NCBI GenBank assembly: GCA_963855995.1
Contig: OY979717.1
Span: 50,161,744 to 50,225,743, forward strand
Reading direction: 5' to 3'
Length of the DNA stretch: 64,000 nt
Source of the DNA: Muricea muricata
Taxonomy: Eukaryota > Cnidaria > Anthozoa > Malacalcyonacea > Plexauridae
A model generated the notes under the pieces. The model was given only the letters and a program-made list of their open reading frames with translations. It searched no databases and was not told where the DNA came from. Positions within the stretch are counted from its first letter, which is position 1, and every line of letters starts with the position of its first letter. Below are positions 10,991 through 21,089 of this stretch, piece after piece. Position numbers and translations under genes: made by a program.

Positions 10991-11198
10991 CAATTGAAGA
11001 AAAGAGAAACTGACATAAACATGTAAGAGAAATAAAGAGACACGAACGTTGAGTTATGGTTAAAATATATATTAATATATGGTGTTTTAAAACACAAAAT
11101 ATTGTAAAGATATTGCACAATGGAATGCTTCAGCAGTTACTGGTTATTGATCTGGTTACATTGGTAAGACAACGTTTGGGAGCAAGTGTTTTACTTAA

Positions 11199-12254
11199 TC
11201 AATACTTCAACCTTTGTCCTCGGTTTTCGATGATCGTTACGACGCGTTTTTTCATCGATTCAATGATTTTGTCAATAGTATTTTTAGGAAAGTTCATAAT
11301 CGTATCTTTAACTCTCTTTGAGAACTGACCAAAGTCCTCATATTTTATTTCCATTTCGAGCGCATCCTTCTCAAGCTGTTTTGACACTAAGTGAAACAGA
11401 TTTTCAATCGGGTTAAGGTCTGGGCTACGAGGTGGTATGGAGAACACCAATGCTCCAACGTCTTTGAATGCTCGCTTAGCGAGGGCGCTGTTTTGTACAG
11501 GGTCATCATCCTGAAGGAAGCGCATTACTATGGAATTAGCGCTTTTGGCAAATATCTGCGGGAAGTTCAGCCGAACGTATTCGGAAAAGGACTCTCCATT
11601 CATACGCTGAAAGTATTGGTCGCATGCTATTACCCCTTTATTATAAGCGATGGACACAAAAAAGTGAGCCGTTCTACCTTCCACACCAGCTTTTTTCCCT
11701 TTGCTTGTACAAGGTAGTGCAAGACCTTCTCCTCTTTTTCTCCACGCCAACAAATGACGTCCCATCTGTATAGAAGCTGATCCCAGATTTCCAGAAATCA
11801 TCCGGCAACACTGTCTCCTAATCTTTCGTGCAAATTGATGCCTGCGCGACATATCTTTTCGGGTCAGAAGGCCTTTCTTACGAGAATGTAAATAGCGATA
11901 GCCTTGCCTCTTTAATGCTCTTCGGATCGTCCACAAGGAAACATCAGGACTTATGCCTGCCACAGTTCGAAGTCTTGAAGCTGAAAACGACCCAATCGTT
12001 GCCCTACATTTGCGAAACTCTCTCACGAGATTTCGTTCATCTCGAACAGTTAACTTTCTCGGACGTCCTTCATTCTGTCGACACTTGTCAAAATTATCCT
12101 CTTCGTCAATTGATAATTTTGCGTGGCGGTAAATGGTAGCTCTACTATAGCTCGGAAATGCTTCTAACAGCTTCCTTCCTCTAACATGATTTTCCTGATA
12201 CATAAACCTCATATAAATGGAGGTTTCCTTCGGGACAAACTTCCTTGTCTTCAT
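11199..12254 (-). pseudogene. Tc1/IS630-type transposase, continuous ORF but catalytic core scrambled
   Basis: A 351-residue frame from ATG 12254. The N-terminus has paired-like helix-turn-helix segments (YSRATIYRHAKL; GRPRKLT near residue 65). The C-terminal half is a Tc1-type DDE domain, with FLQDDDP for the second Asp and RSPDLNPIEN for the terminal Glu. Residues about 148-166 are read out of the native frame: the DNA that spells FY-DGTSF in the array copies is read here as ASIQMGRH, so the first catalytic Asp is lost. Two extra bases near the RRQCC segment and a deletion before AWRKR compensate each other. The ORF is thus open but almost certainly inactive. Its normal role would be cut-and-paste transposition at TA. 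Confidence 0.8.
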
Positions 12255-13602
12255 TACCTGAGGTTATTATATTTAATTAGCGAATAATTTTGAACGCATG
12301 ATATATGAAGTCGGTTAATTGGGAAATAATTGTATGAAATGATTACGTAAACAGTAAGTGCATACTGATAACAGCTTAACTGATATATTATATGAAATCG
12401 AATATACTCCAAAGACTATTGTGCAATTATAACGAAATTATTGGACTCGCAAAACCACACGTGTTTTCGAATATTATTCTGAGGAAAACAAAATGTTATA
12501 CTATCTTGTTAAATTATGTAAATTTATAAAAGTACATTAAGCTTTAAATTTTTCCAAGTGCGCGTTTACTAGCTCTAAATCTTATAATCATATTTTTACA
12601 CAAGCGACGAAAACTTAGATATTTGCCTGTAAGATCACACCAGTGATTGTATTGATAATGACGTAATAATAACCCTACGATGACGTCATCAATCAATGTA
12701 AAGGATATATTTAGATTCATATTCTAAATGTACTGGACATGTTTACAAATACCAATAGACAGGATACTACGGTTTACACAGCTGGAAGTAGATAAATAAA
12801 CTCGATAACTTAATGAATTTTCTTACAGAAAAGCTGAAAATGCATAGAGACTGTAGGTAGCCCAAAAAAACATCAATTCAGTTTTACATTGAGGTCTGTG
12901 GCGTAGCGGTAGTTGCGTAATTGTATATATATATTTTAAAATAAGGTTGGCAACTAATTACAAATTATTACAATTTTACGATCTATCAACTCAAGAATAT
13001 CGACAAAAAACATTGAAAATATACCAGGTAACACAAAACAAACTACATAACTATAAAATTTGATATTTTTACTTGCTTCCTGGTAAGTTTTTTGGTTGCA
13101 AACGACTTGAAAAATAATGAAAATTTAGCAAAGTATTGCGTGTTGTTATATTTTTTTTCGCCGTGACGATGCTGGATGCTGATTACCTGATACTGGTTTT
13201 TGCTTCAAATGACGAAGCAGTGAATTCATTGGCTGCTGAAATTACTGAATTTGAGTTTATTGATTAGGAAAGCTTTCGACATACATTTTTTCACAAATGA
13301 AAGCGATAATAAATTAATTTTATTTGAACGACGTTTCGATGTCATCTTTACATCATTTTCAAGTTCATTTAAAGTTCGTTACGACTAGTGTGTTCATATG
13401 GCGAGTTCATGATTGCGTAAGCAAATAATTACATGAAAAGGGCGCGTGCAACTAAAACGCGGCAAAAATAAAGGCTTTAGGTATTACAATTATACTCTAC
13501 AATTATATTACATATATACACACACACATATATATATATATATTAATTAGTAATTAAACACATACATAACATACAAACATGCTAAACTATTAAATGTTTT
13601 GT

Positions 13603-14675
13603 TTAAACAAATACTTTAGCCTGAATCGAGTCAGACTGTGTGTTGAGACTGGGCTTGTGTTGTTTAATGTACAGCATCTCATACAGTAAGCAATCATACT
13701 TTCCCTGACACTTCCTTAAAACTGAGAAACAGTTTACGACCCTTTCAGCATCCTCACCATGCTTTTCTTTCACATGTCTCCCTATCGCTGAATTACGGTG
13801 TTCGTCGATGCGTTGGTGTAGATGGCGGCTCGTGTATCCGATATAATCCGCGTCGCACAGATCACATTCAAATTTGTAGACAACGTTTTGTTTGTTGACT
13901 AACGGTGGTTTAACTTCGGAAACAGCGAGGTCCTTTCCAATTTTTCGACTTGTATAAACGGGTTGGATTTTAGTACCGATTACATTCGACAGGTTTGCTA
14001 GTTGTTTCTTGACATCATCGGCTGATTTCTGGTCCTTGAAAGGCAAGGCAATTCGCAGAACTTTCTGTTTGCTGGATTCTGGATCTTGGTTGGTTGCTTT
14101 GTACTGTTGATCAATGAAGTTTGAAATAACTGAGTCAACCAGGCGCGGAGGGTATTTAAGTCGATCAAAGAGCGTCTTCAATCGTTCACACTCGTTGTTA
14201 AAATGGTGCCAGGAAGAGGAGAGACGATATGCCCTGTTAAGCATTGTTGTTATAAGCGATCGTTTATATCTCTTATCAACGTGGCTGTGATAATGGAGCA
14301 GGAGACCAGTGTTGGTTGGCTTGATGTATACTTTGGTTTCCAATCGACCATCTTTCTTCGTTATCTCCATACCCAGGAAGGGCATCTTACCCTCTTGCTC
14401 GACTTCCATAGTAAAATTTAAAGACGGATGACAATTGTTGAGGATTGATAGGAATGATTCTGCTGACTCAAGACTACTTTGTTTGGTTAATGTGTCATCA
14501 ACGTACCGATTGTCGAAGGAAGGGAGGTTGTTTGACTTAGATAACTTCTCCTCCAGAGAACACATGAATGTATTAGCCATTAGTGGACCAAGGGGGGAAC
14601 CCATTGCCACACCGTCAACTTGCTCGTAAAGTTTCCCATTGAATTGGAATAGCTGATGTTTCGTTGCCAAGGTTA
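13603..14675 (-). pseudogene. Penelope-like reverse transcriptase (partial) plus GIY-YIG endonuclease
   Basis: The frame carries RT motif VDGVAMGSPLGPLMANTF, the catalytic NRYVDDT box and the MPFLGMEI block, then a connecting region. A GIY-YIG nuclease follows (CDLCDADYIGYTSRHLHQRIDEH). This is the order typical of Penelope-like elements, which prime reverse transcription at endonuclease nicks. The formal ORF extends to 14745, but the codons before about 14675 are antisense GIY-YIG DNA. RT fingers and the N-terminus are lost, so it should be inactive. Confidence 0.85.
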
Positions 14676-14970
14676 ACAAAACGTTGTCTACAAATTTGAA
14701 TGTGATCTGTGCGACGCGGATTATATCGGATACACGAGCCGCCATCTACACCAACGCATCGACGAACACCGTAATTCAGCGATAGGGAGACATGTGAAAG
14801 AAAAGCATGGTGAGGATGCTGAAAGGGTCGTAAACTGTTTCTCAGTTTTAAGGAAGTGTCAGGGAAAGTATGATTGCTTACTGTATGAGATGCTGTACAT
14901 TAAACAACACAAGCCCAGTCTCAACACACAGTCTGACTCGATTCAGGCTAAAGTATTTGTTTAAACAAAA
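14676..14970 (+). pseudogene. Inverted duplicate of the GIY-YIG end
   Basis: Plus-strand copy of the last ~95 codons of the Penelope-like ORF with the same stop and 3' flank. It has no RT attached. It forms a head-to-head pair with the minus-strand frame. Confidence 0.8.
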
Positions 14971-15171
14971 CATTTAATAGTTTAGCATGTTTGTATGTTA
15001 TGTATGTGTTTAATTACTAATTAATATATATATATATATATGTGTGTGTATATATGTAATATAATTGTAGAGTATAATTGTAATACCTAAAGCCTTTATT
15101 TTTGCCGCGTTTTAGTTGCACGCGCCCTTTTCATGTAATTATTTGAGTAGTAATATAGGGGCCGATCAACC

Positions 15172-15252
15172 CTTTTTTTTAGGGGGGCGCAAGGGGGGCG
15201 CAAGGGGGGCGAGGGGGGCGCGCGAGGGGGGCGCACACATATTGAGGGGGCG
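15172..15252 (+). repeat. G-run cluster (G-quadruplex potential), left arm
   Basis: Seven runs of five or six G separated by CGCAA or CGC-type spacers, preceded by an eight-T tract. Mirrored as C-runs at 23545-23625. Confidence 0.85.
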
Positions 15253-15254
15253 CA

Positions 15255-15815
15255 CCCTCATTAGAATATCGTGCTCTGATTGGTCGAAAAGCGTACGTAC
15301 ACGCCGTGACGTACGCTATACCCGTGCTCTGATTGGTTAAAACAGCGTGACGTACACCCCGTGACGTACACCCCGTGACGTACGCCATAGCTATGCTCTG
15401 ATTGGTTAAACAGCGTACGTATGCCCCGTGACGTACGCCCTAGCCGCGCTCTAATTGGTTAAAACAGCGTACGTGCACCCCGTGACGTACGCTATAGTCG
15501 CGCTCTGATTGGTTAATGGTTGGCGTACGTATGCCCTATGCCCCGTGACGTACACCCCGTGACGTACGCCATAGCTATGCTCTGGTTGGTTAAAACAGCA
15601 TACGTACACCCCGTGACGTACACACCGTGACGTACACTATAGCTGTGCTCTGATTTGTTAAAACAGCGTACGTATGCCCCGTGACGTACGCTATAGCCGC
15701 GCTCTGGTTGGTTAAAACAGCGTACGTATACCCCGTGACGTACGCTATAGTCGCGCTCTGGTTGGTTAAAACAGTGTACGTATACCCCGTGACGTACGCC
15801 GTAGGCGCGCTCTTT
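15255..15815. repeat. Minisatellite with CCAAT and TGACGTAC motifs, left arm
   Basis: About ten units of 50-65 bp. Each has GCTCTGATTGGTTAAAAC (inverted CCAAT box), CGTACGTA and CCCCGTGACGTACGC (CRE-like TGACGTAC). It lies directly upstream of the zf-GRF frame, so a promoter role is plausible. The ORFs read through it are repeat artefacts. Confidence 0.85.
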
Positions 15816-16122
15816 TGCCGACATGATCTGATATGTCGCACCAAGAAAGTGAAGAAAGAGGGTCCTAATCAGGATCGTTTATTCTATTGTTGTCCTCATC
15901 CAAGAGAAAGTGCTTGTGACTTCTTTGAGTGGAAACCTGACGAAGACCCCCTTGAGCCAGGTTGTGTTTGTCTGTTTAGTATGCCACCATCTTACCGGTA
16001 TACAGTGAGAAAGACAGGGGAGACATTTACTAGTAAGGAAACGGATTCGTAAGAAAGCGTATGACGAATTCCTTCGGCAAAAGGAAATCGGTGAACTGAT
16101 TCAGGACTTACAGATCTACTAA
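15787..16122 (+). pseudogene. zf-GRF domain protein, full-length copy, frameshifted (left arm)
   Basis: The frame holds a GRF-type zinc ribbon: C...C, GPNQDRLFYCC, then C-DFFEW, the spacing of zf-GRF domains that bind single-stranded nucleic acid. It continues with WKPDEDPLEPGCVCLF. After TVRKTGETF the frame stops at 16052, but a shifted frame continues as KAYDEFLRQKEIGELIQDLQ to TAA at 16122, a helical tail. The start is unclear: the upstream frame runs into the minisatellite. It converges with the polymerase fragment on the other strand. Confidence 0.65.
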
Positions 16123-16223
16123 TAACTATAACAAAAGTGTGACTGTACATATAATTAAATGAACTTAAACATATAACTAAATATTGTTAAACACAAAACC
16201 AAATAAAATAGTTTTTGTAAAAG

Positions 16224-16345
16224 TCCCGTGGAGGGACAAATTGTGTCCCGCAAGTCCCGCAAAGTGATATTAGGTTTTGCAAAAGTCCCGTGGAGGGACA
16301 CAAAGTCCCGTGGAGGGACAAATTAAGTCCCGCGAGTCCCGTTTC
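16224..16345. repeat. GTCCCGTGGAGGGAC hairpin cluster
   Basis: Three copies of the 15-base hairpin plus extra GTCCCGC motifs lie between converging frames. Further clusters are at about 17108-17230, 18003-18125, 19785-19900, 20680-20795, 21575-21690 and 22462-22580. They might act as shared 3'-end structures. Confidence 0.8.
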
Positions 16346-16531
16346 AGCAAAACAAACCAATGCCCGCTCACGAACTCGATTCTATTATTGTCCAAAATCA
16401 CATATATCGTGTTGTCAACATTATTAATAAGTTTAATCGCCTAGGGGTAAAGTAAATAAGACACAGATGGTAATAACACGCACACATGTTAGTTGTTGAA
16501 AAGATATATTCACAAAATAGCTATTTACAGA

Positions 16532-16813
16532 TCAAATATCTAATGGAATGGTTGCAACACCGTCTTCCAAAACTTTACGTTTTGGATAAGAATAACTAAA
16601 AGCGTTTTTAACTTGAACATATGTGCACATTGTATTGTTCATAACTCTGAATCCCCTATTTACACCCGACCCACTACGTTTACTTAAAATTACATCTAAA
16701 TATTTATCTTTATTAATTTCATTATTTTTCTTGTTCACCCCTTTGCAACTAAATTTGTCTTTCCCATCCCCAAAACAATAATACGTTTTACTACATAGAC
16801 AAATTATCCCATC
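16532..16813 (-). pseudogene. DNA polymerase family B C-terminal fragment, unit 1
   Basis: The frame reads from the C/G-rich junction through LCSKTYYCF, DKFSC, SGSGVNRGFRV and YPKRKVLEDGVATIPLDI to a stop. This block matches, from memory, the C-terminus of DNA_pol_B_2 (protein-primed type) polymerases carried by invertebrate mobile elements. The catalytic palm is absent. Confidence 0.55.
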
Positions 16814-16817
16814 CCCG

Positions 16818-17010
16818 TGGAAACCTGACGAAGACCCCCTTGAGCCAGGTTGTGTTTGTCTGTTTAGTATGCCACCATCTTACCGATATACAGTGAGAAA
16901 GGCAGAGGAGACATTTACTTGTAAGGAAACGGATTCAAAAGAAAGCGTATGACGAATTCCTTCGGCAAAAGGAAATCGGTGAACTGATTCAGGACTTACA
17001 GATCTACTAA
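16818..17010 (+). pseudogene. zf-GRF C-terminal fragment, unit 2
   Basis: Begins at WKPDEDPLEPG, directly joined to the polymerase fragment of the neighbouring unit. It lacks the zinc-binding half. Confidence 0.6.
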
Positions 17011-17425
17011 TAACTATAACAAAAGTGTAACTGTACATATAATTAAATGAACTTAAACATATAACTAAATATTGTTAAACACAAAACCAAATAAAATAGT
17101 TTTTGTAAAAGTCCCGTGGAGGGACAAATTGTGTCCCGCAAGTCCCGCAAAGTGATATTAGGCTTTGCAAAAGTCCCGTGGAGGGACACAAAGTCCCGTG
17201 GAGGGACAAATTAAGTCCCGCGAGTCCCGTTTCAGCAAAACAAACCAATGCCCGCTCACGAACTCGATTCTATTATTGTCCAAAACCACATATATCGTGT
17301 TATATGATCCCCCGTGTTGTCAAGGTTTTATTCGCCTCGGGCAAAGTAAATAAGACACAGATGGTAATAACACGCACACATGTTAGTTGTTGAAAAGATA
17401 TATTCACAAAATAGCTATTTACAGA

Positions 17426-17708
17426 TCAAATATCTAATGGAATGGTTGCAACACCGTCTTCCAAAACTTTACGTTTTGGATAAAAATAACTAAAAGCGTT
17501 TTTAACTTGAACATATGTGCACATTGTATTGTTCATAACTCTGAATCCCCTATTTACACCCGACCCACTACGTTTACTTAAAATTACATCTAAATATTTA
17601 TCTTTATTAATAACATTATTCTTTTTGTTAACCCCTTTACAACTAAATTTGTCTTTCCCATCCCCAAAACAATAATACGTTTTACTACATAGACTAATTA
17701 TCCCATCC
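17426..17708 (-). pseudogene. DNA polymerase family B C-terminal fragment, unit 2
   Basis: Same block as unit 1 with small changes, e.g. NNVINK instead of NNEINK. The frame is damaged near its N-terminal side. Confidence 0.5.
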
Positions 17709-17710
17709 CC

Positions 17711-17903
17711 GTGGAAACCTGACGAAGACCCCCTTGAGCCAGGTTGTGTTTGTCTGTTTAGTATGCCACCATCTTACCGATATACAGTGAGAAAGACAGA
17801 GGAGACATTTACTTGTAAGGAAACGGATTCGTAAGAAAGCGTATGACGAATTCCTTCGGCAAAAGGAAATCGGTGAACTGATTCAGGACTTACAGGTCTA
17901 CTA
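17711..17903 (+). pseudogene. zf-GRF C-terminal fragment, unit 3
   Basis: Repeats the WKPDEDPLEPG-to-tail segment of unit 2 with a few substitutions. Confidence 0.6.
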
Positions 17904-18319
17904 ATAACTATAACAAAAGTGTAACTGTACATATAATTAAATGAACTTAAACATATAACTAAATATTGTTAAACACAAAACCAAATAAAATAGTTTTTGT
18001 AAAAGTCCCGTGGAGGGACAAATTGTGTCCCGCAAGTCCCGCAAAGTGATATTAGGTTTTGCAAAAGTCCCGTGGAGGGACACAAAGTCCCGTGGAGGGA
18101 CAAATTAAGTCCCGCGAGTCCCGTTTCAGCAACACAAACCAATGCCCGCTCACGAACTCGATTCTATTATTGTCCAAAATCACATATATCGTGTTATATG
18201 ATCCCCCGTGTTGTCAAGGTTTTATTCGCCTCGGGCAAAGTGAATAAGACACAGATGGTAATAACACGCACACATGTTAGTTGTTGAAAAGATATATTCA
18301 CAAAATAGCTATTTACAGA

Positions 18320-18646
18320 TCAAATATCTAATGGAATGGTTGCAACACCGTCTTCCAAAACTTTACGTTTTGGATAAAAATAACTAAAAGCGTTTTTAAC
18401 TTGAACATATGTGCACATTGTATTGTTCATAACTCTGAGTCCCCTATTTACACCCGACCCACTACGTTTACTTAAAATTACATCTAAATATTTATCTTTA
18501 TTAATAACATTATTCTTTTTGTTAACCCGTTTGCAACTAAATTTGTCTTTCCCATCTTCAAAACAATAATACGTTTTACTACATAGACTAATTATCCCAT
18601 TTCCTTCCCACTCTACTTTAAATAATCCCGGCGTTCTCTTATCCAT
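18320..18646 (-). pseudogene. DNA polymerase family B C-terminal fragment, longest copy
   Basis: This copy extends further N-terminally (TPGLFKVEWEGNGIISL) than the tandem copies, so it retains the pre-duplication junction. 108 codons are open. It borders the unique core of the palindrome. Confidence 0.6.
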
Positions 18647-18653
18647 CGACTAT

Positions 18654-19009
18654 TTGGTGGAAATTAGCCAGGAAAGCTATTCGCTATTGTTGGACCGTTT
18701 CTCTCATGTATTCGACCAAATCAGTCAACGAATAGTGAACGGTGAGGTATGTTGTGCGTTTGACCACCTAGGTATTTTCGAGACTTGTACTTATTACTAT
18801 TATGACTATTTAGGTGTGTGCTGAAAGTGGCGATGACGTTGAAGAAATGGTGCAATGTCTTCTCACATTGAATCAGGTATAGACCATATTGTTGGTCAAC
18901 TTGATCTGTGTAGTTCTTGCTCTTATTACTCTTTCTTATTTTTTTTTTTTTGCAGGAGACCCAAGATGAAGCGGACGCTAGTCAAGCAAGCGAGGACGAA
19001 GTGCATGAG
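18654..19009 (+). CDS. Exon-like segments at the palindrome core, unknown protein
   Basis: Three phase-0 segments are bounded by good splice signals: up to 18746 (GAG|GTATGT); 18814-18876 (TTTAG| ... CAG|GTATAG); 18956-19009 (polypyrimidine TGCAG| ... GAG|GTAAAT). A fourth opens at 19111 after TTTTTTTCAG. Together they would encode an acidic, Glu/Asp-rich stretch (ESGDDVEEM, EDEVHE, SENEESGEEN). I do not recognise it. It probably belongs to the N-terminal side of the element's own gene. The boundaries are inferred from consensus only. Confidence 0.35.
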
Positions 19010-19125
19010 GTAAATAATTTTAGAGGTTTAAAATTCTAGTCATGGTTTACTTATCTTTCCGGGCTTGTGATATATATGTGTAGCATTTTTTTTTCCTCCG
19101 TTTTTTTCAGGCGAGTGAGAATGAG

Positions 19126-19330
19126 GAAAGTGGGGAAGAAAATACAATTAAAGGTTCACCCATTAGAAAAATTGCAAGAAAAACTGGAACTTCATCTCAT
19201 GGAACTACCTGTTCTGGGCTTCAATTCCGGAAAGTATGATATCAACGCCGCTAAAAACCCTTTCTTTGCCCACCTCATGAAACATGAGCAAGTTAAGTTT
19301 GTGATAAAAAGAAACAACAGCCACATGTGT
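19126..19330 (+). pseudogene. DNA polymerase family B exonuclease-domain fragment
   Basis: The frame has ELPVLGFNSGKYDINAAK, which fits the ExoII motif (N-x2-3-F/Y-D) of family B polymerases, followed by VKFVIKRNNSHMCLKT, the segment that follows it in DNA_pol_B_2 proteins. It then joins directly to the C-terminal block (from about 19340) with a frame break. The polymerase palm and thumb are deleted. Confidence 0.6.
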
Positions 19331-19584
19331 CTCAAGACAATTTTGAAGATGGGAAAGACAAATTTAGTTGCAAACGGGTTAACAAAAAGAATAATGTTAT
19401 TAATAAAGATAAATATTTAGATGTAATTTTAAGTAAACGTAGTGGGTCGGGTGTAAATAGGGGACTCAGAATTATGAACAATACAATGTGCACATATGTT
19501 CAAGTTAAAAACGCTTTTAGTTATTTTTATCCAAAACGTAAAGTTTTGGAAGACGGTGTTGCAACCATTCCATTAGATATTTGA
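19327..19584 (+). pseudogene. DNA polymerase family B C-terminal fragment, right unit 1
   Basis: Mirror of the 18320-18560 copy around about 18953. It is the extra unit that the right arm has over the left, and is open from about 19333 to its stop. Confidence 0.55.
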
Positions 19585-20000
19585 TCTGTAAATAGCTATT
19601 TTGTGAATATATCTTTTCAACAACTAACATGTGTGCGTGTTATTACCATCTGTGTCTTATTCACTTTGCCCGAGGCGAATAAAACCTTGACAACACGGGG
19701 GATCATATAACACGATATATGTGATTTTGGACAATAATAGAATCGAGTTCGTGAGCGGGCATTGGTTTGTGTTGCTGAAACGGGACTCGCGGGACTTAAT
19801 TTGTCCCTCCACGGGACTTTGTGTCCCTCCACGGGACTTTTGCAAAACCTAATATCACTTTGCGGGACTTGCGGGACACAATTTGTCCCTCCACGGGACT
19901 TTTACAAAAACTATTTTATTTGGTTTTGTGTTTAACAATATTTAGTTATATGTTTAAGTTCATTTAATTATATGTACAGTTACACTTTTGTTATAGTTAT

Positions 20001-20193
20001 TAGTAGATCTGTAAGTCCTGAATCAGTTCACCGATTTCCTTTTGCCGAAGGAATTCGTCATACGCTTTCTTACGAATCCGTTTCCTTACAAGTAAATGTC
20101 TTCTCTGTCTTTCTCACTGTATATCGGTAAGATGGTGGCATACTAAACAGACAAACACAACCTGACTCAAGGGGGTCTTCGTCAGGTTTCCAC
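20001..20193 (-). pseudogene. zf-GRF C-terminal fragment, right unit
   Basis: Inverted copy of the WKPDEDPL-to-tail segment. It reads GTCAGGTTGTG where other copies have GCCAGGTTGTG. Confidence 0.55.
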
Positions 20194-20478
20194 GGGGATG
20201 GGATAATTAGTCTATGTAGTAAAACGTATTAATGTTTTGGGGATGGGAAAGACAAATTTAGTTGCAAAGGGGTTAACAAAAAGAGTAATGTTATTAATAA
20301 AGATAAATATTTAGATGTAATTTTAAGTAAACGTAGTGGGTCGGGTGTAAATAGGGGATTCAGAGTTATGAACAATACAATGTGCACATATGTTCAAGTT
20401 AAAAACGCTTTTAGTTATTTTTATCCAAAACGTAAAGTTTTGGAAGACGGTGTTGCAACCATTCCATTAGATATTTGA
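20190..20478 (+). pseudogene. DNA polymerase family B C-terminal fragment, right unit 2
   Basis: Contains a TAA (near 20230) where the other copies have TAT TGT, so this copy has its own stop mutation. Confidence 0.55.
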
Positions 20479-20894
20479 TCTGTAAATAGCTATTTTGTGA
20501 ATATATCTTTTCAACAACTAACATGTGTGCGTGTTATTACCATCTGTGTCTTATTCACTTTGCCCGAGGCGAATAAAACCTTGACAACACGGGGGATCAT
20601 ATAACACGATATATGTGATTTTGGACAATAATAGAATCGAGTTCGTGAGCGGGCATTGGTTTGTGTTGCTGAAACGGGACTCGCGGGACTTAATTTGTCC
20701 CTCCACGGGACTTTGTGTCCCTCCACGGGACTTTTGCAAAACCTAATATCACTTTGCGGGACTTGCGGGACACAATTTGTCCCTCCACGGGACTTTTACA
20801 AAAACTATTTTATTTGGTTTTGTGTTTAACAATATTTAGTTATATGTTTAAGTTCATTTAATTATATGTACAGTTACACTTTTGTTATAGTTAT

Positions 20895-21087
20895 TAGTAG
20901 ACCTGTAAGTCCTGAATCAGTTCACCGATTTCCTTTTGCCGAAGGAATTCGTCATACGCTTTCTTACGAATCCGTTTCCTTACAAGTAAATGTCTCCTCT
21001 GTCTTTCTCACTGTATATCGGTAAGATGGTGGCATACTAAACAGACAAACACAACCTGGCTCAAGGGGGTCTTCGTCAGGTTTCCAC
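20895..21087 (-). pseudogene. zf-GRF C-terminal fragment, right unit
   Basis: Mirror image of 17711-17903. Confidence 0.6.
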
Positions 21088-21089
21088 GG

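Larger units (their letters stand above)
9582..12853 (-). mobile_element. Tc1-like element, left copy
   Basis: Flanked by TA (9580-9581 and 12854-12855). In reverse orientation it holds a 192-bp spacer (9582-9773) and a 3077-bp body homologous to the six bodies of the right array. The inner end reads ...AGAGACTG|TA, so the body tip here is CAGTCTCTATG, a plausible Tc1/mariner terminus. It is visibly more diverged from the array copies than those are from one another. Confidence 0.8.
13427..15145 (-). mobile_element. Penelope-like element, 5'-truncated, with inverted 3' ends
   Basis: The insertion interrupts sequence that is continuous in the right arm (about 23650). Its two ends are inverted copies: about 13427-13894 and 14675-15145, including an AT microsatellite and the start ATTACATGAAAAGGGCGCG. 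The GIY-YIG coding end is therefore present twice, head to head, and the upstream RT part is missing. Confidence 0.85.
12855..18557. repeat. Left arm of the giant palindrome
   Basis: Inverted copy of 20240-24198. The mirror centre is about 19399 for the inner part. The outer part is offset because a Penelope-like element (13427-15145) sits only in this arm. Arms are near-identical from about 15150 to 18550, including the ORFs in them. The outer ~550 bp (12855-13420) is more diverged. Confidence 0.9.
16130..18560. repeat. 894-bp tandem units, left arm (three)
   Basis: Each unit joins the second half of the zf-GRF frame (+), a noncoding part with GTCCCGTGGAGGGAC hairpins, and a DNA polymerase B C-terminal frame (-). 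The period is 894 bp. The outermost unit differs near 16410-16450 (the GATCCCCCGTG block is missing), and the same difference is mirrored in the right arm. Confidence 0.9.

Noticed and set aside
11391..11717. 108-aa plus-strand ORF, also present at 25444-25770 (minus) and in each array unit
   Set aside because: It is the antisense of the conserved DDE-domain region; no independent homology or start context.
15513..15844. ORFs of 103 and 84 aa with internal repeats (and mirrors at 22954-23285)
   Set aside because: They are translations of the CCAAT/TGACGTAC minisatellite, whose unit length keeps frames open.
19067..19125. ORF start for the polymerase fragment
   Set aside because: The first ~20 codons lie across a likely intron/acceptor (TTTTTTTCAG at 19110) and show no similarity.
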